Counted from the stretch's first letter, positions 1-7,519 are shown. The stretch: 33,634 bases of DNA from Oscillospiraceae bacterium (GCA_015068555.1 SVKI01000015.1:1-33634); one strand, 5' to 3'. Translations and numbers: made by a program. The notes: a model not told the origin generated them from the sequence alone.

Positions 1-8
1 TACTTGCC

Positions 9-683
9 TTACGCTTGTGCCTTAGCGGCTGCGGGCTTTTGTGTCTTCTTGCTTTCGGGAAGAATTTCTCCTTTATAAATCCAAACCTTTACGCCGATTT
101 TACCATAAGTGGTGTTGGCTTCTGCAAAGCCGTAATCGATATCGGCACGAAGGGTCTGCAGGGGAATAGTACCTTCATGATAGTGCTCGGTTCTGGCGAT
201 TTCAGCACCGCCTAAACGACCTGCACAGCTGGTTTTAATACCTTTAACGCCCAGCTTCATGGCACGACCCATAACAGATTTCATAGCTTTTCTGAAAGAA
301 ATTCTCTTTTCCAGCTGCGCTGCAATGTTTTCAGCAACAAGCTGTGCGTCTGCATCGGGGCGTTTAACCTCTTCGATGTTCAGCGCGATGTTTTTGCCGG
401 TCATGGTTTCAAGCTCTTTCTTAACTTTTTCGATTTCGCTACCGCCACGACCGATGATGATACCGGGCTTTGCTGCGAAGATGTTGATCTTAATGCGCTT
501 TGCAGTACGCTCAATCTCGATCTTGGAAACGCCCGATGCAAATAACTTGTTCTTTAAGAACTTTCTGATGTTATAATCTTCTACTAAAAGATCACCAAAC
601 TGAGAATCCTGTGCAAACCATCTGGAATCCCAATCCTTGATGATACCGACTCTTAATCCATGCGGATTTACTTTCTGACCCAA
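9..683 (-). CDS. rpsC: 30S ribosomal protein S3
   Basis: S3 lies at the mRNA entry channel of the 30S head. The 224-residue product begins [13 protein letters not shown] and carries a KH RNA-binding domain with the GRGG loop at residues 78-81, followed by the usual C-terminal S3 domain; the tail is lysine/alanine rich. The start codon is TTG (683-681), chosen because AAAGGAGG lies 8 nt upstream and this is the conserved S3 N-terminus. It is the last gene of the S10 operon inside the window; rplP would be expected just beyond base 1 but is not visible. Confidence 0.97.
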   Translation of the reverse strand: MGQKVNPHGLRVGIIKDWDSRWFAQDSQFGDLLVEDYNIRKFLKNKLFASGVSKIEIERTAKRIKINIFAAKPGIIIGRGGSEIEKVKKELETMTGKNIALNIEEVKRPDADAQLVAENIAAQLEKRISFRKAMKSVMGRAMKLGVKGIKTSCAGRLGGAEIARTEHYHEGTIPLQTLRADIDYGFAEANTTYGKIGVKVWIYKGEILPESKKTQKPAAAKAQA

Positions 684-704
684 GCTTCTTACCTCCTTTA
701 TAGT

Positions 705-1040
705 TTATTCCTTTTCTTTTAAGACCACCGTAATGTGACTGGTCCGTTTTCTGATTCTAAAGGCTCTTCCCTGCGCTCTGGGACGAATTCTCTTTAAGGT
801 CGGGCCCTGGCAAGCAAAAATTTCTGCCACATACAGGCTGTTTACATCCATGTTGTGGTTGTTTTCTGCATTCGCAATAGCCGACTTTAAAAGCTTTTCA
901 ACAGGCTCGCTGGCTGCCTTCGGGGTGTTCTTTAAGATACCCAGTGCAACACCAACAGGCTTGTTTCTGATTAAATCTATTACAATCTTAACCTTTCTTG
1001 ATGAAATGCGCGCATAGCTGAGTTTAGCTCTGGCTTCCAC
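705..1040 (-). CDS. rplV: 50S ribosomal protein L22
   Basis: L22 binds 23S rRNA and lines the peptide exit tunnel. The 111-residue product has the typical N-terminus ([17 protein letters not shown]) and the conserved C-terminal beta-hairpin segment rich in Arg ([19 protein letters not shown]), the part that reaches into the tunnel. The start codon is GTG, with AAGGAGG about 8 nt upstream. It sits 21 nt upstream of rpsC and 32 nt downstream of rpsS, in the standard S19-L22-S3 order. Confidence 0.97.
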   Translation of the reverse strand: MEARAKLSYARISSRKVKIVIDLIRNKPVGVALGILKNTPKAASEPVEKLLKSAIANAENNHNMDVNSLYVAEIFACQGPTLKRIRPRAQGRAFRIRKRTSHITVVLKEKE

Positions 1041-1072
1041 AAAGATTCCTCCTTCCTAAAAGGAAATAATAT

Positions 1073-1348
1073 TTAACGTACGGACGTTTTGTTACCGGCA
1101 TGTCCCTTGTAGGTTCTGGTCGGAGCGAATTCGCCCAGCTTGTGGCCTACCATGTCTTCAGATACGAAGACCGGAACATGTTTTCTACCGTCATGAACGG
1201 CAATTGTATGACTTACCATTTCAGGGAAAATGGTAGAGCTTCTTGACCAGGTTTTTACAACCTTTTTGTCACCAGACTGATTCATTGCTTCAATCTTCTT
1301 CATCAGACTTTCTGCGACGTAAGGTCCTTTTTTAATGGATCTGCCCAT
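1073..1348 (-). CDS. rpsS: 30S ribosomal protein S19
   Basis: S19 is a 30S head protein that pairs with S13. The 91-residue product starts [11 protein letters not shown] and ends [10 protein letters not shown], close to the family's usual length. The reading frame stays open upstream for 11 more codons, but ATG at 1348 is preferred: AAGGAGGAG lies just before it and homologues begin with this motif. It is cotranscribed with rplB upstream and rplV downstream; a GC-rich hairpin lies in the rplB-rpsS gap. Confidence 0.97.
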   Translation of the reverse strand: MGRSIKKGPYVAESLMKKIEAMNQSGDKKVVKTWSRSSTIFPEMVSHTIAVHDGRKHVPVFVSEDMVGHKLGEFAPTRTYKGHAGNKTSVR

Positions 1349-1381
1349 GTTTTCTCCTCCTTCGACCAAGTTAGCTGGCAC

Positions 1382-1401
1382 GAGCCGCCTGCGGGCGGCT
1401 C
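1382..1401 (-). repeat. GC-rich perfect hairpin between rplB and rpsS
   Basis: An 8-bp perfect inverted repeat (GAGCCGCC at 1382-1389 and GGCGGCTC at 1394-1401) encloses a 4-nt loop in the 74-nt gap between the rplB stop and the rpsS start. No T tract follows on the minus strand, so it is not a classical intrinsic terminator. It may be an mRNA processing or stability element; this is inference. Confidence 0.6.
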
Positions 1402-1422
1402 CGCAGCGATGCGCGGCTTAGC

Positions 1423-2256
1423 TTAGCGTGTGCCGCGGCGCTTAACAATGAATTTATCACTAAGATTCTTTTTCTTTCTGGTCTTAAGACCCAGTGCCGG
1501 TTTGCCCCAGGGGGTAACAGGTCCGGGACGACCAATGGGAGAACGGCCTTCACCACCACCGTGGGGATGGTCATTCGGGTTCATTACAGAACCTCTAACG
1601 GTCGGACGAATGCCCATGTGACGTTTTCTACCGGCTTTACCGATAGAAATGTTTTCATGATCGAGGTTACCAACCTGACCGATGGTAGCCATGCAGTTGA
1701 GTCTGATGTAGCGAACTTCACCGGACGGAAGTCTAACCTGTGCATACTTATCTTCTTTTGCCATGAGCTGAGCAGCACCGCCCGCACTGCGGACAAGCTG
1801 ACCACCCTTACCGGGCATAAGCTCGATGTTGTGAATCAAAGTACCAACGGGGATGAACTGGATCTGCATTGCGTTACCGGGCTTAATGTCAGCACCCTGG
1901 GGATCTGTTACTAAAACGTTGCCGTCGGTAACACCCAGCGGAGCCAGGAAGTAACGCTTTTCGCCATCTTCGTACTGAACCAGTGCGATGTTAGCGGAAC
2001 GGTTGGGATCGTACTCGATACCGATAACGGTAGCTGCACCAACCTTATTTCTCTTAAAGTCAATGATTCTGTATTTTCTTTTATTGCCGCCGCCTCTGTG
2101 CCGAACAGTGATTCGACCGTAGCTGTTTCTGCCGCCTGTTTTGCTGAGGTTAGTCAGCAGGGAACGTTCGGGCTCACTTTTGGTGATTTCATCAAAAGTA
2201 GAAACGGTCATAAATCTTCTGGCAGGAGACGTAGGATTAAACTTTTTTGTAGGCAT
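1423..2256 (-). CDS. rplB: 50S ribosomal protein L2
   Basis: L2 binds 23S rRNA near the peptidyl-transferase centre and supports subunit joining. The 277-residue product starts [14 protein letters not shown] and carries the RNA-binding OB and SH3-like regions. The hallmark C-terminal motif [21 protein letters not shown] contains the conserved histidine, and the tail ([10 protein letters not shown]) is typical. An in-frame GTG three codons upstream is possible, but ATG at 2256 with GGAG 8 nt upstream matches homologues. It lies between rplW and rpsS. Confidence 0.97.
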   Translation of the reverse strand: MPTKKFNPTSPARRFMTVSTFDEITKSEPERSLLTNLSKTGGRNSYGRITVRHRGGGNKRKYRIIDFKRNKVGAATVIGIEYDPNRSANIALVQYEDGEKRYFLAPLGVTDGNVLVTDPQGADIKPGNAMQIQFIPVGTLIHNIELMPGKGGQLVRSAGGAAQLMAKEDKYAQVRLPSGEVRYIRLNCMATIGQVGNLDHENISIGKAGRKRHMGIRPTVRGSVMNPNDHPHGGGEGRSPIGRPGPVTPWGKPALGLKTRKKKNLSDKFIVKRRGTR

Positions 2257-2288
2257 CCTTTTCACTCCTTACTTTTTTGGTGTCGGCA

Positions 2289-2582
2289 TTACGCCATGCC
2301 GTCGAAAAATTCGATGGTTTTGCTGTCAGGCGTCAGCTTTACGATTGCTTTCTTCCAAGCGGGGCGTCTGCCTTCGTTGCGTCCCATGCGCTTCATTTTG
2401 CCCATCATGTTCAGCGTGTTAACGCTTTCAACCTTAACGCCGAAGATTTCTTCGATGGCCTGTTTAATCTGTACCTTATTGGCAGATTTCTTCACCTGAA
2501 AGGTGTATTTTCTATCTGCGAGCTGATTCATGCTCTGCTCGGAGATGATGGGTTTAATGATAATATCATATGCGTATGTCAT
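2289..2582 (-). CDS. rplW: 50S ribosomal protein L23
   Basis: L23 sits at the exit of the peptide tunnel and is the docking site for signal recognition particle and trigger factor. The 97-residue product has the typical opening ([16 protein letters not shown]) and the conserved central motif ([19 protein letters not shown]). The start ATG at 2582 overlaps the rplD stop by one base (TAATG on the minus strand), which points to translational coupling. No strong independent ribosome site is needed or evident there. Confidence 0.97.
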   Translation of the reverse strand: MTYAYDIIIKPIISEQSMNQLADRKYTFQVKKSANKVQIKQAIEEIFGVKVESVNTLNMMGKMKRMGRNEGRRPAWKKAIVKLTPDSKTIEFFDGMA

Positions 2583-3205
2583 TATGCATACACCTCCCCT
2601 AATTTATCGGCTGCACCCTTAGCCAGGATAACAGTGCTGCAGTTGAGCAGATCATACACGTTCAGCATGCCGATAAAGCTGGTTTTAACACCCTCAATGT
2701 TTTTAGCGCTGGCATAAACCAGGTCATTCTTTTCGGGTAATACGATCAGAGTTTTGCCGCTTACGTTCAGATTCTTCAGCATAGCTGCAATCTGCTTGGT
2801 TTTGATTTCGGGAACTGTGATTTCATCCAGTACCTTAATTTCACTTGCTGCAGCTTTTGCAGATAAAGCAGATTTCATAGCCAGTGCGCGAACCTTCTTG
2901 TTTACGCTCATAGCATAGCTTCTCGGCTTCGGCGCAAACACAACGCCACCGCCGGTCCACTGCGGAGAACGAGTGGAACCCTGTCTAGCACGACCGGTAC
3001 CCTTCTGTCTCCAGGGTTTTGCGCCACCGCCGCGAACTTCTGCACGAGTCAGAGCGCTTTGTGTACCCTGTCTTTGATTGGCAAGCTGTGCTACAACAAC
3101 GGTGTGAACCGCGGTTTCATTCGGCTCGATACCGAAAACTGCGTCATTCAGTTCGTAGTTGCCCAGCTCTTTGCCTTCCATATTGTATAATATCACGTTA
3201 GGCAT
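2582..3205 (-). CDS. rplD: 50S ribosomal protein L4
   Basis: L4 binds 23S rRNA and lines the exit tunnel; in E. coli it is also the autogenous repressor of the S10 operon. The 207-residue product has the family signature of the tunnel loop ([18 protein letters not shown]...[18 protein letters not shown]). The frame extends six codons upstream, but ATG at 3205 with AAAGGAGG nearby is the better start. It ends one base into rplW. Whether L4 controls this operon here cannot be told from sequence alone. Confidence 0.97.
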   Translation of the reverse strand: MPNVILYNMEGKELGNYELNDAVFGIEPNETAVHTVVVAQLANQRQGTQSALTRAEVRGGGAKPWRQKGTGRARQGSTRSPQWTGGGVVFAPKPRSYAMSVNKKVRALAMKSALSAKAAASEIKVLDEITVPEIKTKQIAAMLKNLNVSGKTLIVLPEKNDLVYASAKNIEGVKTSFIGMLNVYDLLNCSTVILAKGAADKLGEVYA

Positions 3206-3233
3206 GATACTTCCTCCTTTCAATGCAGGTCGC

Positions 3234-3866
3234 TTAGCGAGCCTTTACAGAATTTTTGATGACAACCATACCGCCCTTGGGGCCGGGGATGGCGCCGCGA
3301 ACTGCGATGATGTTTTTCTCTGCATCAATTTTGATAACAGACAGATTCTGAATGGTAACCTTTTCAACACCCAGATGACCGGCCAGCTTCTTACCCTTCA
3401 TAACACGGGAGGGAGAGGAGCAGGCGCCCATGGAACCGGGGCCTCTGTGGTAACCGGAACCGTGCGTCATAGGACCACGATGTGTGCCCCAACGCTTAAC
3501 TGTACCGGCGTAACCTTTACCTTTGCTGATACCGGTTACATCAACAGAATCGCCTTCAGCGAAAATGTCGATTTTGATTTCATCGCCCACGTTCATGTCA
3601 GCAGCATTGTCTAACTTGAACTCTTTCAGGTACTTCATGTAGCCTGTGCCGGCTTTCTTGAAGTGACCCTGCAGGGGCTTTGTGGTATGTTTTTCTTTCT
3701 TTTCCAGGAAACCAACCTGAACGGCATCATAACCGTCGTTCTCAGCGGTTTTCTTCTGGATAACTCTGCACGGACCTGCTTCAATAACGGTAACAGGAAT
3801 TAAAATACCGTCTTCGCCAAAAAGCTGTGTCATGCCGAGCTTTGTTCCTAAAATCGCTTTTTTCAC
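3234..3866 (-). CDS. rplC: 50S ribosomal protein L3
   Basis: L3 is an early-assembly 23S rRNA-binding protein near the peptidyl-transferase centre. The 210-residue product starts (M/V)[15 protein letters not shown] and contains the typical glycine/histidine-rich loop ([19 protein letters not shown]) that reaches toward the active centre. The frame stays open about 21 codons upstream. GTG at 3866 is chosen because AGGAGG lies 7 nt before it and this is the conserved N-terminus. It follows rpsJ after an unusually structured 124-nt gap. Confidence 0.97.
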   Translation of the reverse strand: MKKAILGTKLGMTQLFGEDGILIPVTVIEAGPCRVIQKKTAENDGYDAVQVGFLEKKEKHTTKPLQGHFKKAGTGYMKYLKEFKLDNAADMNVGDEIKIDIFAEGDSVDVTGISKGKGYAGTVKRWGTHRGPMTHGSGYHRGPGSMGACSSPSRVMKGKKLAGHLGVEKVTIQNLSVIKIDAEKNIIAVRGAIPGPKGGMVVIKNSVKAR

Positions 3867-3895
3867 AAAAGCACCTCCTATAAATTTGGTTATTG

Positions 3896-3982
3896 GTTCA
3901 CCTTGCGGCGAACATGACCCGCGCTGCATTTAGCAGCAGCAGTGCCTTTTAACAAACCGGCGCCCGAAGGGCCTGGGTTTGT
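3896..3982 (-). other. Cluster of three stem-loops in the rpsJ-rplC gap
   Basis: In transcript sense, three hairpins follow the rpsJ stop. The first has an outer 7-bp stem at 3976-3982/3952-3958 enclosing GCCC-TTC-GGGC (3969-3972/3962-3965). The second is a 5-bp stem, 3933-3937/3923-3927. The third is a 7-bp stem with one G-U pair and a GCAA tetraloop, 3907-3913/3896-3902. None is followed by a run of T, so simple termination is not suggested. They occupy most of the 124-nt gap between two essential genes. Confidence 0.55.
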
Positions 3983-3990
3983 GAAACGCT

Positions 3991-4305
3991 TTAATATTTC
4001 ATTTCGATGTCCACACCGGCGGGGAGCTCGATTCTCATCAGAGCATCAACCGTCTTGTTGTTGGGCAGCAAAATGTCAATCAAACGTTTGTGGGTGCGCA
4101 TTTCAAACTGCTCGCGGGAGTCTTTGTACTTATGAACCGCACGCAGAATGGTTACGACCTCTTTCTTTGTGGGCAGCGGAATAGGGCCGGAAACTTTGGC
4201 TCCTGTTCTCTTGGCTGTTTCCACAATCTTCTCAGCAGACTGATCTAAAAGAACATGATCGTATGCTTTGAGTCTGATTCTGATTTTTTGACTTGTCTGT
4301 GCCAT
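3991..4305 (-). CDS. rpsJ: 30S ribosomal protein S10
   Basis: S10 is a 30S head protein that also acts in transcription antitermination with NusB. The 104-residue product contains the signature [20 protein letters not shown] and the loop region [13 protein letters not shown] at 4305 is preferred over an upstream in-frame ATG because GAAGGAGGAAAGAC lies directly upstream and the product then matches the usual family length. It is the first gene of the operon and is preceded by a leader of about 385 nt with attenuator-like hairpins. Confidence 0.97.
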   Translation of the reverse strand: MAQTSQKIRIRLKAYDHVLLDQSAEKIVETAKRTGAKVSGPIPLPTKKEVVTILRAVHKYKDSREQFEMRTHKRLIDILLPNNKTVDALMRIELPAGVDIEMKY

Positions 4306-4331
4306 TGTCTTTCCTCCTTCTCGATTTAACG

Positions 4332-4351
4332 CTTCCTTATATAATAGGAAG
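4332..4351 (-). repeat. Stem-loop just upstream of the rpsJ ribosome site
   Basis: CTTCCT (4332-4337) and AGGAAG (4346-4351) form a 6-bp stem with an 8-nt AT loop about 12 nt upstream of the rpsJ Shine-Dalgarno sequence. The CTTCCT arm could in principle pair with the AAGGAGG ribosome site instead of its own partner. This is speculative. Confidence 0.4.
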
Positions 4352-4385
4352 TCTTTTTGTCTGTGCATGAAGAAACGGCTCGCCC

Positions 4386-4403
4386 GGACTGCCGAGGCAG
4401 CCC
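4386..4403 (-). repeat. Strong GC hairpin in rpsJ leader
   Basis: GGACTGC (4386-4392) and GCAGCCC (4397-4403) form a 7-bp stem in the transcript, counting one G-U pair, around a CTCG loop. No T tract follows. It is one of four stems in the leader. Confidence 0.5.
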
Positions 4404-4444
4404 GTCAAAAAGCATACACACGGCCGGGTGTTTCGCTCCAGGCC

Positions 4445-4476
4445 ATAAATAAAACCCAAAAACCTCTGTTTCTGGG
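4445..4476 (-). terminator. Terminator-like hairpin (possible attenuator) in rpsJ leader
   Basis: In transcript sense CCCAGAAAC (4476-4468), loop AGAG, GTTTTTGGG (4463-4455) form a 9-bp stem with one G-U pair, followed at once by TTTTATTTAT (4454-4445). That is the form of an intrinsic terminator about 230 nt into the leader and 140 nt before rpsJ, so it fits an attenuator rather than an operon end. Confidence 0.55.
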
Positions 4477-4636
4477 CAAGTCATGCTTTTTTCGCGGTCT
4501 TCCCCATAGGAAATCCCGAACACAAACGAAAGTAAAAAAGGACAAAAAGGCAGACAGAGCCGCCCTGGTAAGCTTTTTTTCTCTCTATTTGCGTATGACT
4601 AGTCGCCCGGTTTCTTGAATCGGACATTCTCCACGG

Positions 4637-4656
4637 AAAAACCCGCCCTAAGGCGG
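4637..4656 (-). terminator. Early terminator-like hairpin in rpsJ leader
   Basis: CCGCC-TTAG-GGCGG in transcript sense (4656-4643) is followed by G and T5 (4641-4637), about 35-50 nt after the inferred start site. A competing 4-bp stem (plus-strand 4664-4667 with 4653-4656) would occupy the first arm. The stem is short, so the call is tentative. Confidence 0.4.
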
Positions 4657-4696
4657 CAACCTCCCGCTTCATCGTATGTCATGTCACAGCCCTTTA

Positions 4697-4725
4697 ATGA
4701 TACACTAAATAAAGAAAAAAAGCAA
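4697..4725 (-). promoter_or_regulatory. Sigma-A-type promoter for the rpsJ operon
   Basis: On the minus strand TTGCTT (4725-4720), a 17-bp spacer and TATCAT (4702-4697) form a good -35/-10 pair in an AT-rich stretch. Its position upstream of the leader makes it the likely main promoter of the ribosomal operon. Confidence 0.65.
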
Positions 4726-4819
4726 GTTTTTAAGCAAAAAAGTTGATAAAAATTTTTAACAAACTTTTTTATATTATTTGTCTATTTATTATGCACTTTA
4801 CACACGTTCTGTCTTCTGC

Positions 4820-4858
4820 CAATTTTCAACCACAACTTATTGTGGTGAATAAAAATTG
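4820..4858 (-). repeat. Long imperfect hairpin after the cation transporter gene
   Basis: CAATTTTCAACCACAA (4820-4835) and TTGTGGTGAATAAAAATTG (4840-4858) pair over most of their length with short bulges, 15 nt past the transporter stop. There is no T tract after it in either direction, so it may be a transcript 3'-end stabiliser rather than a classical terminator. The rest of 4726-4872 is AT-rich with nothing further recognised. Confidence 0.45.
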
Positions 4859-4872
4859 ATCCACAATTGGGC

Positions 4873-6042
4873 TTAAATATATTTATTATCAACCTCAATC
4901 ACCACTTCAAAACGCTTATCGTGTGCCTTTAGCCTCTCTCGTATGTCTGCTACCACAAGCGCCCTTTCCTCATTTTGCAAAGAATAAGGAACTTCTAAGT
5001 CAAAAATGAGATTGATTGTAAACTCGCCCTCAGTCATACGGAAATCATGAATACCGAATTTGCAGTTTACCTCTTGCACACACCGCAGCGTTAAGTCGCG
5101 CACAGCCTGAATACGCGCATTGTTCACGCTGATAGGGTCCATATGAATAACCATGTGTACGCCCAGCTCTTTTTGAATCTCTTTTTCCACCGCATCAATC
5201 ACTTCATGGATTTTCACAATGTTTCCGTCCATAGGAACTTCTGCATGAACGGATCCCATAGAACGACCCGGGCCGTAATCATGAAGAATCAGGTCGTGCA
5301 CACCCTGAATCTCCTCCTGCTCTAAAATCAATTCACAAATTCTTGCCGACATCTGCGGATCGGGCGCGGCACCAAGCAAAACCGTGATTGTTTCTTTAGC
5401 GATACCAAAACCCATCCACATAATCAGGGCGGAAATCAAAACGCCGGCAACACCGTCAACAGGAAAAGCCGTGTACAAGCCCACAACCCCCGACACCATG
5501 ACAGCGAGCGTCGCCCAAACATCGTTCAGACTGTCTTGCGCCGCCGCCAGAATCAAAGACGAACAAATGGTTTTACCAATATGCCGGTTAGCAAAAAACA
5601 TCCATAGCTTAATCAGTACAGAAATTCCCAAAATAGCGAATTGCAAAATACCAACCGCCGGTCTGTCGCCATGAAAAATCTTACCAACTGAGGTGCGAAA
5701 CAGTTCAAAGCCCACAAGCATGATAATAAAGGAAACAATCAGCGATGCAATGTACTCCGAACGACCGTGACCGAAGGGGTGCTCTTCATCAGCATGACGA
5801 CCCGCCGCCGTTACGCCGACAAGTGAGATCACCGATGCCCCCATGTCAGAAAGGTTATTAAACGCATCCGACATGATGGCGATAGACCCTGCCAATAAGC
5901 CGGCAATCAGCTTGAGCAAAAACAAAATCATATTGCATACAATACCCAAAAGGCCGGCAAGACGCCCATACGCACCGCGCACCTCCGGATTCTCTACCTC
6001 TTTATATTGCCTGATATATTTACGAATTAAAATCTGTAACAT
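4873..6042 (-). CDS. Cation diffusion facilitator, manganese-exporter-like
   Basis: This 389-residue CDF transporter exports divalent metal in exchange for protons. It has six predicted membrane segments in roughly residues 30-220, the family motif HPFGHGRSEY at 88-97, and a C-terminal cytoplasmic dimerisation domain from about 225 on. The transport site residues read N62-x3-D66 in segment 2 and D170-x3-D174 in segment 5. An Asn-Asp-Asp-Asp site resembles the manganese exporters (MntE, MneP/MneS types) rather than the His-containing zinc site of CzcD; that assignment is inferred. The ATG at 6042 has AAGGAAG upstream. It lies 45 nt behind a WYL regulator and is probably cotranscribed with it. 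Confidence 0.85.
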   Translation of the reverse strand: MLQILIRKYIRQYKEVENPEVRGAYGRLAGLLGIVCNMILFLLKLIAGLLAGSIAIMSDAFNNLSDMGASVISLVGVTAAGRHADEEHPFGHGRSEYIASLIVSFIIMLVGFELFRTSVGKIFHGDRPAVGILQFAILGISVLIKLWMFFANRHIGKTICSSLILAAAQDSLNDVWATLAVMVSGVVGLYTAFPVDGVAGVLISALIMWMGFGIAKETITVLLGAAPDPQMSARICELILEQEEIQGVHDLILHDYGPGRSMGSVHAEVPMDGNIVKIHEVIDAVEKEIQKELGVHMVIHMDPISVNNARIQAVRDLTLRCVQEVNCKFGIHDFRMTEGEFTINLIFDLEVPYSLQNEERALVVADIRERLKAHDKRFEVVIEVDNKYI

Positions 6043-6087
6043 GCTTTTCTTCCTTTATATAATAGAATGGTTTGTGTATGCGCCCGT

Positions 6088-7074
6088 TTATTCATACTGA
6101 CTCAGTGCTTCTTTCGCCAGGCGAATATAGGCCTGCTTGACAGACTCCGGCGACAGAATGGTAATATCACTTCCAAAATTCATGAGCCAGGTAAGAAACA
6201 CCGGGCTGTTTTGCACCGTTACCCGAATTTCAAAGTGGCTGTCTGTCACATTGTGAAACGCAATTTCCTGGCCAAAACGGTCGAGCATAGCACCGGCCAG
6301 ATGATTCTTACACCGCAAAACCACATGCTCTTCCTTGCCCCCAAACATACCGAAGGTAGCTTTGGAATAAACGGCCATGTCAAAATTTTTAAACAAGGCG
6401 CCACCCTCACGCGGTTTTTCTGTCAGGCATAGATTCTGCATTTTATCTACGCGATAATGTTTGATAATTCCTTGTTCATCATCATAGCCTATCATATAAT
6501 AATTTTCATCTGCCCAGGACAGTGCCCAGGGGCTGATGCAATACAGTTTTCCGTTGTGCCGTAATTGTTTTTCTTTTCGTTCATTCCAGTCAAAATACTG
6601 AAAACTCACCTTCACATTGGTATTCAGCGCGTCATGAATATAACTTACGGCATAATAAATACTTTCATTCATAGTTTTAATGCGATTGGCAACAAAAACC
6701 TGACGCTGCAGCTGTTGCGCCTCATGCCGACTGGTTAAAGCCTCCAGCTTTTTAATGAGTTCATTGCTCTTTTTGCGCGTAATAAACTTAGAGGATTGAA
6801 CCGCATCTACCAAAAGCTTTAATTCCGGCAGTTCAAATTCACGACTCACCACATGATAACAAACATTCTTCCCGCGCCTTTGTTCAATATCCAAACCAAA
6901 CAGACGCAAAGTTTCCAAATCATCATACAGGGTTTTGCGCTCTGCATCTATGCCGTAATCGGAAAGCTCTGCGGCAATTTCCTGCAGGGTTAAACCGTGC
7001 TCATCATCCGTACCATTTAGCAGAATCTTCATCAAATATAAAACTTTGATTTTTTGATTGGCTCCTTTTGCCAT
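6088..7074 (-). CDS. WYL-domain transcriptional regulator
   Basis: The 328-residue protein has an N-terminal winged helix-turn-helix of the HTH_11/DeoR-like type (about residues 1-65, with LTLQEIAAELSDYGI and ERKTLYDDLETLRLFG). A linker follows, then a WYL ligand-sensing domain (about 140-220, core WALSWADENYYMIGY) and a C-terminal WCX-like extension. WYL proteins bind nucleic acids or nucleotides and control varied genes; the ligand is unknown here. The start ATG at 7074 was chosen over two upstream in-frame ATGs because TAGGAGG lies 7 nt before it. The downstream transporter suggests it may control metal export. Confidence 0.82.
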   Translation of the reverse strand: MAKGANQKIKVLYLMKILLNGTDDEHGLTLQEIAAELSDYGIDAERKTLYDDLETLRLFGLDIEQRRGKNVCYHVVSREFELPELKLLVDAVQSSKFITRKKSNELIKKLEALTSRHEAQQLQRQVFVANRIKTMNESIYYAVSYIHDALNTNVKVSFQYFDWNERKEKQLRHNGKLYCISPWALSWADENYYMIGYDDEQGIIKHYRVDKMQNLCLTEKPREGGALFKNFDMAVYSKATFGMFGGKEEHVVLRCKNHLAGAMLDRFGQEIAFHNVTDSHFEIRVTVQNSPVFLTWLMNFGSDITILSPESVKQAYIRLAKEALSQYE

Positions 7075-7149
7075 ATCGGTTCCTCCTACCATTGTCAAAC
7101 TGCGTAAAACGTTCAGATCGTTCTTTTCCCACAATTTTTCTTAAAGTTA

Positions 7150-7178
7150 TTGACTGTTATAAAAAAGTATGATATAGT
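7150..7178 (+). promoter_or_regulatory. Sigma-A-type promoter of a small RNA locus
   Basis: TTGACT (7150-7155), an exact 17-bp spacer and TATAGT (7173-7178). The +1 expected 7 nt downstream falls at about 7185, the first base of a long inverted repeat. Confidence 0.75.
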
Positions 7179-7318
7179 ATTTTCACCACACAAATCGAAT
7201 AAGGCTTATTGCAAGGATGTCTTTTTTGTTTTTTGCAAAAAATGCATTCTCTATTTGTGCATGCCTTGTGATATGCCAAATGATTTGTGTGGTAGCAAAC
7301 AGGAGTTATGCATTTTTA

Positions 7319-7348
7319 GTGCATCGACTTATGTTGGTGCACTTTTTT
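7319..7348 (+). terminator. Intrinsic terminator 1 of the small RNA
   Basis: GTGCATCGAC (7319-7328) and GTTGGTGCAC (7333-7342) form a 10-bp stem with two G-U pairs around loop TTAT, followed by T6 (7343-7348). Confidence 0.75.
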
Positions 7349-7388
7349 ATTTGCTCTCTCGGTTTGAAAGCTACCACACACTTCCATC

Positions 7389-7414
7389 AAATCCGCTCAC
7401 CCGGCGGATTTTTT
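7389..7414 (+). terminator. Intrinsic terminator 2 of the small RNA locus
   Basis: AAATCCGC (7389-7396) pairs with GCGGATTT (7404-7411) around a 7-nt loop, within a T6 run (7409-7414). It insulates trmB, which has its own promoter just downstream. Confidence 0.75.
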
Positions 7415-7490
7415 CATTTTTCATAATCGTTCAAGTTTTCATACCACATCCATTCTACCACAAAAATCCTTAAAAAACAACCCGAGGGAA

Positions 7491-7519
7491 TTGATATTTG
7501 CCCCTATGTGTAGTATAAT
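7491..7519 (+). promoter_or_regulatory. Promoter of trmB
   Basis: TTGATA (7491-7496), 17-bp spacer, TATAAT (7514-7519); the expected start near 7526 leaves a leader of about 25 nt. The first bases of the spacer (TTTGCCCCT) are identical to those of the DUF1385 promoter at 13642. Confidence 0.8.

Larger units (their letters stand above)
4306..4690 (-). promoter_or_regulatory. Long structured leader of the rpsJ operon
   Basis: The promoter at 4697-4725 places the start of transcription near 4690, leaving about 385 nt before the rpsJ ATG. In transcript order the leader holds a short GC stem plus T5 (4637-4656), a 9-bp stem plus TTTTATTTAT (4445-4476), a 7-bp GC-rich stem (4386-4403) and a 6-bp stem (4332-4351) just upstream of the ribosome site. 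A segment complementary to 4551-4559 could pair with the left arm of the 4455-4476 stem and act as an antiterminator. Leader control of S10 operons is known in E. coli through L4; the mechanism here is inferred. No coding region is supported in it. Confidence 0.6.
7185..7414 (+). ncRNA. Candidate rod-structured small RNA, unassigned family
   Basis: Bases 7185-7293 fold into one rod. ACCACACAAATC (7185-7196) pairs perfectly with 7282-7293; after an internal loop, 7203-7216 pairs with 7264-7277 with a single mismatch; 7217-7220 then pairs with 7259-7262. The apex holds two T6 runs. Two intrinsic terminators follow, ending near 7348 (about 164-nt RNA) and 7414 (about 230-nt RNA). A third segment, GCTACCACAC (7370-7379), is perfectly complementary to 7287-7296, so the middle arm can switch partners in the longer RNA. 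No open frame with a ribosome site is convincing. 6S-like RNA or another regulatory RNA is possible; I recognise no tmRNA, SRP, RNase P or T-box hallmark. Confidence 0.7.

Noticed and set aside
1561-3614. Several 90-150 codon plus-strand frames opposite the ribosomal protein genes
   Set aside because: They are antisense shadows of highly conserved genes, with no ribosome sites and no recognisable protein.
4820-4858. Classical intrinsic terminator of the CDF gene
   Set aside because: The stem is good but no T tract follows in either direction, so it is listed only as a hairpin.
6043-6087. Manganese riboswitch in front of the CDF transporter
   Set aside because: The gap is 45 nt and shows no yybP-ykoY core.
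7217-7426. 69-codon plus-strand frame (and an overlapping 107-codon frame from 7150) in the WYL-trmB gap
   Set aside because: No ribosome site at the start, Cys/Phe-rich unlikely composition, and the frames run through the small RNA stems and both terminators.
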